DNA of 64,000 nucleotides from Nitrosomonas sp. (GTDB taxonomy: Bacteria; Pseudomonadota; Gammaproteobacteria; Burkholderiales; Nitrosomonadaceae), in contig NZ_JADZAJ010000031.1 in the NCBI RefSeq assembly GCF_020852615.1, positions 32,069-96,068 on the forward strand, read 5' to 3'. Positions 58,523 through 64,000 of this stretch are shown one piece after another. The notes below the pieces were generated by a model. The model had not been told where the DNA came from, made no database searches, and saw only the letters and a list, made by a program, of their open reading frames with translations. Numbering within the stretch: position 1 is the first letter of the stretch; each line of letters starts with the position of its first letter. The position numbers and the translations under genes were made by a program.

Positions 58523-61500
58523 TTAATACATCACTTCCACCTTGTCCCGGCCAAGGAGATGGACAAGTGATTCAGTCAGGGCTTCATGCAAACAGACACG
58601 CCAGCGGCTGCCCAGGTCAATTTCACACCCTCCCGCCTGATTGCGAAAATCAATCGATACCGCACAACCTGCTGAAAGGGCAGCATTGTCCGGACGATAC
58701 GCTGTCAGTAACTCCTTCAGTTGTGCGGGCGCAAGGCGATCCGGATCATCAACCGTAATTTTCAGTTTTCTGGCATGCATTGAGCGGGCTGTAGCATAGT
58801 CGTACACCTCCTTTGCCACAATGCGCCTTTCTGCATTTTCTCCATTGCCATTACTGATCAGCGCCCTGACAATCAGCAGCTGATCTGCTTTCAGGAGTGA
58901 TGAATTTGTACTCAGCAAATCGCTGTAAACCACAACTTCCACCCTCGCCAGACCATCGTCCAGCGTAACAATCGCCATCTTGCCACGCCGGGACATTTGC
59001 GTACGTATCGCGTAGATCACGCCGGCAATCAGCTGCGGCTCACGTCCGGTCACAACACGGTTGAGACGTACCGGGATGAAACGACCCAGCTCCCTGGCAT
59101 AGCTGTCATAAGGATGCCCGCTTAAATAAAATCCTAATGCTGCCTTTTCATGCTGCAGTTTCTCTTTTTCCGGCCACTGCGCCACAATTGTCATGACGGG
59201 TGGCTGAATCATTCCGGCATTCTCGTCAAACAAATTTACCTGGCTGGCTGTCAGACTGCATTGCTCGGCAAACTCCATAGCGTTTCCCACGGAGGCAAGC
59301 AGTACTGCCCGATTGATTTCAACCGTATCAAATGCTCCCGCGCGAATGAGTGCTTCAATAGTACGGCGGTTAACAATTCGCCGATCAACACGCCGGCAAA
59401 AATCGAACAGGTCGGTAAACCCGCCTCCCTGATCCCTGGCTCGCACCATCGCTGAAATTGCCGCCTCGCCCGATCCTTTAACCGCCCCCAAACCATAGCG
59501 AACCGTTTTATGATTGAGTGGGACGAAGTAATACCCGGACTGATTGATATCCGGCGGCAGGATGGTAATACCATTCAGCTTGCAGTCCTCATAAAACATG
59601 TTCACCTTGTCGGTATCATCCATATCGGATGACATACAGGCTGCCATGAACTCTGCAGGGTAATGTGCTTTGAGATACGCCGTCTGGTAGGCAATCAGCG
59701 CGTACGCTGCCGCATGGGATTTATTGAAACCATAGCCGGCAAACTTTTCCATCAGGCCAAACAGCGTCACGGCATCCGCTTCCGCCATGCCGTTTCTAAC
59801 AGCACCTTCAACGAAAACTGCGCGCTGCTGCGCCATCTCTTCCACTTTTTTCTTACCCATGGCACGCCGCAGCAGATCCGCTCCACCCAGGCTGTAACCG
59901 CCGATCACCTGGGCAATCTGCATCACCTGCTCCTGGTAAATCATGATGCCGTAGGTCGGGCCCAGAATCGGCTGCAAACGAGGATCAAGGTAGTCCACCC
60001 GTTTGCCGTGCTTGCGCTCAATAAAATCGGGAATCAGATCCATCGGTCCCGGCCGGTAAAGCGCCACCAGCGCAATCAGATCCTCAAACCGATCAGGTTT
60101 TGCCCGCTGCAGCAGATCTTTCATCCCGCGCGATTCAAACTGGAAAATCCCGACCGTGTTACCCTTGCCCATCAGGGAAAAGGTAGCTGCATCATCAAGA
60201 GAAATATCCCCCAGTGAAAAATGATTTTCTTCCGCAGATCGCGCGCTGCTATCCTTCTCACCCGATGAAACTGACCGGCACTGCCGGATGTCAGACACCG
60301 CCCGATCCAGAATGGTCAGTGTTCGCAAACCGAGAAAATCAAACTTCACCAGGCCGATTTTCTCAACATCATCCTTGTCGTACTGGCTGACAACCGAATC
60401 TCCCGAATCCGCACTGTAAATCGGGCAGAAATCGGTGATCTTTCCCGGAGCAATCAACACTCCCCCGGCATGCATACCCACGTTACGCGTCAACCCTTCC
60501 AGACGCTCAGCCAGTTCCAGCAGATTACGCACATCCTCTTCCGCTTCTGCACGCTGATTAAGCAAAGGCTCGATTTCACGCGCCCTGCGCAGGGTCATGC
60601 CCAGCTCGAATGGCACCAGCCTGGCCAGCTGATCGACAAAGTTATACGGCAGATCGAGCACGCGGCCGACATCCCGCACCACCGCCTTGGCAGCCATGGT
60701 GCCAAAGGTCACAATCTGCGCCACGCTCTCTGCTCCGTAGCGGTCACGCACATACTCAATCACCTGCTCACGCCGATCCTGACAAAAATCAATATCAAAA
60801 TCCGGCATGGACACCCGCTCCGGGTTAAGAAAGCGCTCAAACAGCAGGTCGTAACGCAGCGGATCCAGATCTGTAATATCCAGCGAATAAGCCACCAGCG
60901 AGCCCGCTCCGGAACCGCGGCCCGGCCCGACCGGCACATCATGCCGCTTTGCCCAGCTGATAAAGTCAGACACAATCAGGAAGTAACCGGCGAACCCCAT
61001 CTGAATGATGGTTTCCACTTCAAAATCCAGGCGTGCCTGATAAACCGGCCATTTTTCATTACGCTGTGCCACCTCCGGAAATAACTGCTCCATTCTCACG
61101 GACAGCCCTGCCTGCGCCCGGTCACGCAAATGCTGCTCGACACTGGTTCCGGCAGGCGTCGGGAAATCCGGCAGGCGGTTGATGCCCAGCGTAAGCAGCA
61201 GCGAACAGCGGCGAGCGATCTCTATGCTATTGGCCAGCGCCTCCGGCACATCGCGGAACAGTTCGCTCATTTCCTCAGGTGTCTTGAAATACTGCTGCTC
61301 AGTAAACTCCCGCGGGCGTTTACGGTCTCCCAGCACGTAGCCCTGTGCGATACATACGCGCGCTTCATGCGCTCTGAAATCTTCCGGCTGCATGAATTGC
61401 ACCGGATGCGTTGCCACCACCGGCAGCTTCAGGCTGGAAGCCAGATCCAGCAGGGCATACCCTGATACTTTCTCATCAGGCCGGCCACAACGCTGGATCT

Positions 61501-62014
61501 CCAGATAAAATCGGCCGGGAAACAAATCTGCCCACTGCTGCGCAGCCGTAACTGCAGCCGGAAGATCCGCCAGCAATAATCGCCCCACCTCCCCCTGATC
61601 TCCACCAGACAAAGCAATCAATCCTTCTGTACCCGCCTCATCTTCCCGGAACCAGCTCTTCTTCAGCTCGGCACGCCCGCGACACATATTTTCGCGATAA
61701 GCGCGGGATAGCAGGCGGCTTAAAAGCAGATAACCGGAAAAAGACTGGCACAACAGCAACAAACGATATGGCCTGTCCACATCGTTCTCATTCGCAATCC
61801 AGACGTCACAACCGGCAACCGGCTTGATTCCGGCCCTGATCGCACACTGATAAAATTTGACCAGACCAAAGAGGTTGGAAAGGTCGGTCAATGCCAGCGC
61901 TGGCATACCGGTATCGCGCGCCCTGGCAATCGCTTCTTCAATCCGCACGATACCGTCTACAACAGAGTATTCGCTATGCAGGCGCAAATGGACAAAAACA
62001 GGGTCAATCGGCAT
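58523..62014 (-). CDS. dnaE: DNA polymerase III alpha subunit
   Basis: The 1163-residue polymerase begins MPIDPVFVHLRLHSEYSVVDG with the PHP domain. It has the palm aspartates in VSMPDFDIDFCQDRR near 400, PVGPGRGSGAGSLVAYSLDI, the helix-hairpin region YGFNKSHAAAYALIAYQTAYLKAHYPAE and a C-terminal OB fold (TQMSRRGKMAIVTLDDG). The length is normal for the replicative DnaE1. The track start at 62113 adds 33 unrelated residues. Divergent from trhP. Confidence 0.96.
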   Translation of the reverse strand: MPIDPVFVHLRLHSEYSVVDGIVRIEEAIARARDTGMPALALTDLSNLFGLVKFYQCAIRAGIKPVAGCDVWIANENDVDRPYRLLLLCQSFSGYLLLSRLLSRAYRENMCRGRAELKKSWFREDEAGTEGLIALSGGDQGEVGRLLLADLPAAVTAAQQWADLFPGRFYLEIQRCGRPDEKVSGYALLDLASSLKLPVVATHPVQFMQPEDFRAHEARVCIAQGYVLGDRKRPREFTEQQYFKTPEEMSELFRDVPEALANSIEIARRCSLLLTLGINRLPDFPTPAGTSVEQHLRDRAQAGLSVRMEQLFPEVAQRNEKWPVYQARLDFEVETIIQMGFAGYFLIVSDFISWAKRHDVPVGPGRGSGAGSLVAYSLDITDLDPLRYDLLFERFLNPERVSMPDFDIDFCQDRREQVIEYVRDRYGAESVAQIVTFGTMAAKAVVRDVGRVLDLPYNFVDQLARLVPFELGMTLRRAREIEPLLNQRAEAEEDVRNLLELAERLEGLTRNVGMHAGGVLIAPGKITDFCPIYSADSGDSVVSQYDKDDVEKIGLVKFDFLGLRTLTILDRAVSDIRQCRSVSSGEKDSSARSAEENHFSLGDISLDDAATFSLMGKGNTVGIFQFESRGMKDLLQRAKPDRFEDLIALVALYRPGPMDLIPDFIERKHGKRVDYLDPRLQPILGPTYGIMIYQEQVMQIAQVIGGYSLGGADLLRRAMGKKKVEEMAQQRAVFVEGAVRNGMAEADAVTLFGLMEKFAGYGFNKSHAAAYALIAYQTAYLKAHYPAEFMAACMSSDMDDTDKVNMFYEDCKLNGITILPPDINQSGYYFVPLNHKTVRYGLGAVKGSGEAAISAMVRARDQGGGFTDLFDFCRRVDRRIVNRRTIEALIRAGAFDTVEINRAVLLASVGNAMEFAEQCSLTASQVNLFDENAGMIQPPVMTIVAQWPEKEKLQHEKAALGFYLSGHPYDSYARELGRFIPVRLNRVVTGREPQLIAGVIYAIRTQMSRRGKMAIVTLDDGLARVEVVVYSDLLSTNSSLLKADQLLIVRALISNGNGENAERRIVAKEVYDYATARSMHARKLKITVDDPDRLAPAQLKELLTAYRPDNAALSAGCAVSIDFRNQAGGCEIDLGSRWRVCLHEALTESLVHLLGRDKVEVMY

Positions 62015-62121
62015 GGTGATACAATGGCAGTACTCACTGAAACTTTGAAAAACAACCGGATAGCGAAGGGAAGGAGCCAAATCTGCTTTACTCCCCCAGC
62101 CCACTTCTTTCATTTTACATC

Positions 62122-63483
62122 ATGCTGAAAGCCCCTGAATTACTCCTGCCCGCCGGCTCACTGGAAAAAATGCGCGCTGCCTATGCCTTCGGCGCAGATG
62201 CCGTTTATGCCGGCCAGCCACGCTACTCACTGCGTGCCCGCAACAATGAATTTACCTTGCCACAACTGCAGACAGGCATTACTGAAGCCCGTCAGCTCGG
62301 CAAAAAATTTTTTGTGGCCAGCAATCTGATGCCACACAACAGCAAGGTAAAAACTTACCTGCGTGACATGGAACCCGTCATTGAACTGCAACCTGATGCG
62401 CTGATCATGGCCGACCCAGGTCTGATCATGCTGGTGCGGGAAAAATGGCCGGATGTGGCAATTCATCTGTCCGTCCAGGCCAATACGGTCAACTATGCCG
62501 CTGTTAAATTCTGGCAGTCACTCGGTCTGACACGCGTGATTCTTTCGCGTGAACTGTCGCTCGATGAAATTACCGAAATCCGCGAACTCTGCCCGGATAT
62601 GGAACTGGAAGTCTTTGTGCACGGAGCCCTCTGCATTGCCTATTCCGGCAGGTGCCTGCTGTCCGGTTATTTCAACCATCGCGACCCCAATCAGGGCACC
62701 TGCACCAACTCCTGCCGCTGGGATTACAAGGTTAAAGCCGCTGAAGAAAATGCCAGCGGCGACATTGAACTGCCGCAAAAAATTGACTTCGATTTTAATG
62801 AGGCGCTCCAGTCAACCGAATCTGTTTCTTTCAGCAATACCGCCATACAGCGCCACCCTGCCGCCGATCAGGTTTATCTGATTGAAGAAAGCCAGCGGCC
62901 GGGACAGCTGATGCCTGTCATGGAAGACGAGCATGGTACCTACATCATGAACTCCAAGGATTTACGCGCGGTCGAACATGTCGCACGCCTGACCGAAATC
63001 GGCATTGATTCCCTCAAGGTCGAGGGGCGAACCAAATCAGCCTACTACGTCGCCCGCACGGCGCAGGTTTATCGCCAGGCAATCGATGATGCCGTCCATC
63101 AGCGTCCCTTTGATCCTTCCTTGCTGAGTCAGCTGGAAGGACTGGCCAATCGCGGCTATACCGATGGCTTCTATCAGCGCCACCACAGTCAGGAAACCCA
63201 GAACTATCTGCGCGGCCATTCTGAATCCTCCCGCAGCCAGTATGTGGGCGACATCGAACAGGTTGATGCCACCGCCGGCATGGCTGAAATCCTGGTCAAA
63301 AACCGTTTTCAGATTGGCGATCGCCTGGAAATCGTCCATCCCTCCGGTAATCGCGTCATCCAGCTCGAACAAATGCAGGATCTTGAAGGCAATGCCGTCA
63401 GCATCGCACCCGGCAGCGGCCACCGTGTCCGAATCCCGCTGAATGGAAATATCGAAAAAGCGTTTGTAGCCAGATTTTTATGA
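62122..63483 (+). CDS. trhP: tRNA hydroxylation protein P (U32 peptidase family, YegQ)
   Basis: The 453-residue U32-family protein begins PELLLPAGSLEKMRAAYAFGADAVYAG. It contains the conserved FVHGALCIAYSGRCLLSGYFNHRDPNQGTC with its cysteines, CRWDYKV, and SLKVEGRTKSAYYVA. In E. coli YegQ (TrhP) works in hydroxylating uridine at tRNA position 34 using prephenate-derived chemistry. Full length; no partner gene is adjacent. Confidence 0.9.
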   Translation: MLKAPELLLPAGSLEKMRAAYAFGADAVYAGQPRYSLRARNNEFTLPQLQTGITEARQLGKKFFVASNLMPHNSKVKTYLRDMEPVIELQPDALIMADPGLIMLVREKWPDVAIHLSVQANTVNYAAVKFWQSLGLTRVILSRELSLDEITEIRELCPDMELEVFVHGALCIAYSGRCLLSGYFNHRDPNQGTCTNSCRWDYKVKAAEENASGDIELPQKIDFDFNEALQSTESVSFSNTAIQRHPAADQVYLIEESQRPGQLMPVMEDEHGTYIMNSKDLRAVEHVARLTEIGIDSLKVEGRTKSAYYVARTAQVYRQAIDDAVHQRPFDPSLLSQLEGLANRGYTDGFYQRHHSQETQNYLRGHSESSRSQYVGDIEQVDATAGMAEILVKNRFQIGDRLEIVHPSGNRVIQLEQMQDLEGNAVSIAPGSGHRVRIPLNGNIEKAFVARFL

Positions 63484-63667
63484 AAAAATACTATTTTCTC
63501 CATCCCTTGGCCGGAAAAACATGCCACGGCAGATTTACCGGATGAAAATATATGGCTACCAAAGCGTTCGGAGCACCGTATTAGCTCAGGCACCGCTAAA
63601 AACCGGGGTTACGCAGAATGAAGCAAATACATATGAAGCATCACAACGAAACATACCAAACGGATAA
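63484..63667. other. Intergenic region with second hairpin-repeat copy
   Basis: No gene is supported. The segment at about 63605-63652, GGGTTACGCAGAATGAAGC then CAACGAAAC, is related to the element near 48102 but carries an insertion that destroys the hairpin. Confidence 0.4.
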
Positions 63668-63874
63668 ATGACCTTTACAGCTTTCGAAAAATCCAACAGT
63701 GCTCCTTATCGTACAAATCCACATACGAATGCGTTGGTTATGTGTTTTATCATATGGGAATTGCACTGTATGCTGCTGGCCTTCACCTTTCCTTTATCAG
63801 AATTATTTTCTGCACAGCCTCTGGCCTATGTTGACTCGCCTTTTCATCAGTACCAGGTAAATCTGGCAAAGGAG
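63668..63874 (+). pseudogene. Possible 5-prime gene part cut by an IS3 element
   Basis: An open frame with MTFTAFEKSNSAPY, a hydrophobic segment (ALVMCFIIWELHCMLLAFTF) and SAQPLAYVDSPFHQYQVNLAKE runs into the IS end, where the first three bases of the element (TGA) create the stop. The hydrophobic stretch followed by SAQPLA resembles a signal peptide, so the intact gene may have coded an exported protein. The family was not recognised. Confidence 0.4.
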
Positions 63875-64000
63875 TGAGGTAGGTCGTCAATCACAGAGTC
63901 CAACGGGTTAAGCGGTCATCTGTTTTGCATAGTATTGTTGGCTGAAAGCAGCAGGCGACAGATAACCAAGTCGTGCCTGTTTGCGGGTGCGGTTGTAGAA
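63875..64000 (-). mobile_element. Right end of an IS3-family insertion sequence
   Basis: The end TGAGGTAGGTCGTCAATC begins with TG, as IS3-family ends do, and encloses the transposase tail below. The element continues outside the window. Confidence 0.65.
63908..64000 (-). CDS. IS3-family transposase OrfB (C-terminal end only)
   Basis: The reverse complement reads FYNRTRKQARLGYLSPAAF, then SQQYYAKQMTA and TAA. The NxxRxHxxLGYxSPxxF-like tail is the conserved C-terminus of IS3-family DDE integrase transposases, downstream of the catalytic Glu. Only the last 30 codons are inside the window. Confidence 0.9.
   Translation of the reverse strand, partial: FYNRTRKQARLGYLSPAAFSQQYYAKQMTA

Overview
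The window looks like a chromosomal segment of a betaproteobacterium close to Nitrosomonas. This is inferred from gene content: smc-zipA order, PEP-CTERM/exosortase-associated genes, DUF1302 barrel, gmk-rpoZ and hslVU, moderate GC. No rRNA or ammonia-oxidation genes are present to confirm it.

Layout. 1-4 kb: a truncated TerC membrane protein, an Rpn-type nuclease with a tandem repeat, a FeeM-like N-acyl amino acid synthase behind a sigma-54 promoter, and decayed sequence. 4-12 kb: a lipid/glyco accessory cluster holding a fatty acid desaturase, a translationally coupled acyl-AMP ligase and thioester reductase, a PP-loop sugar amidotransferase-like protein, an AT-rich methyltransferase and a GT1 glycosyltransferase. 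12-20 kb: a PEP-CTERM protein behind a second sigma-54 promoter, then a Lol-like envelope set (two FtsX-type permeases, a DUF1302 outer-membrane barrel, an ABC ATPase, a LolA-like carrier) followed by an exosortase-associated acyltransferase. 19.7-22.7 kb: an OprP-type porin behind a double Pho box, a HigA-like antitoxin whose HigB-like toxin is a pseudogene, and yajQ. 22.8-36.3 kb: nucleotide-sugar and housekeeping genes (wecB, manC, fmdB-like, aspS, nudB, tRNA-Val, gmk, rpoZ, hslVU, thiolase, pgi, glgA). 36.7-49.8 kb: a second PEP-CTERM protein and an exopolysaccharide locus, with a leftward operon (three glycosyltransferases, EpsG-like polymerase, Wzx flippase) and rightward export genes (Wzb-like phosphatase, Wza, Wzc, WecA-like transferase). 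49.8-63.5 kb: a CDGSH protein, zipA, smc, queF, fumC, tRNA-Ala and tRNA-Glu, miaA, a small twin-TM protein, dnaE and trhP. The right edge enters an IS3-family element that appears to cut a gene.

How the genes fit together (inference). wecB and manC supply nucleotide sugars, the WecA-like enzyme primes undecaprenyl phosphate, glycosyltransferases extend, Wzx/EpsG flip and polymerise, and Wza/Wzc/Wzb export. PEP-CTERM proteins are the usual partners of such loci, although no exosortase gene lies in this window. The most unusual part is the first 20 kb, where two different acyltransferases, a split carboxylic-acid-reductase-like pair, a desaturase and a Lol-like trafficking set sit near PEP-CTERM genes. 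Two of these genes share sigma-54 promoters, which suggests a regulated envelope-lipid or acylated-metabolite programme.
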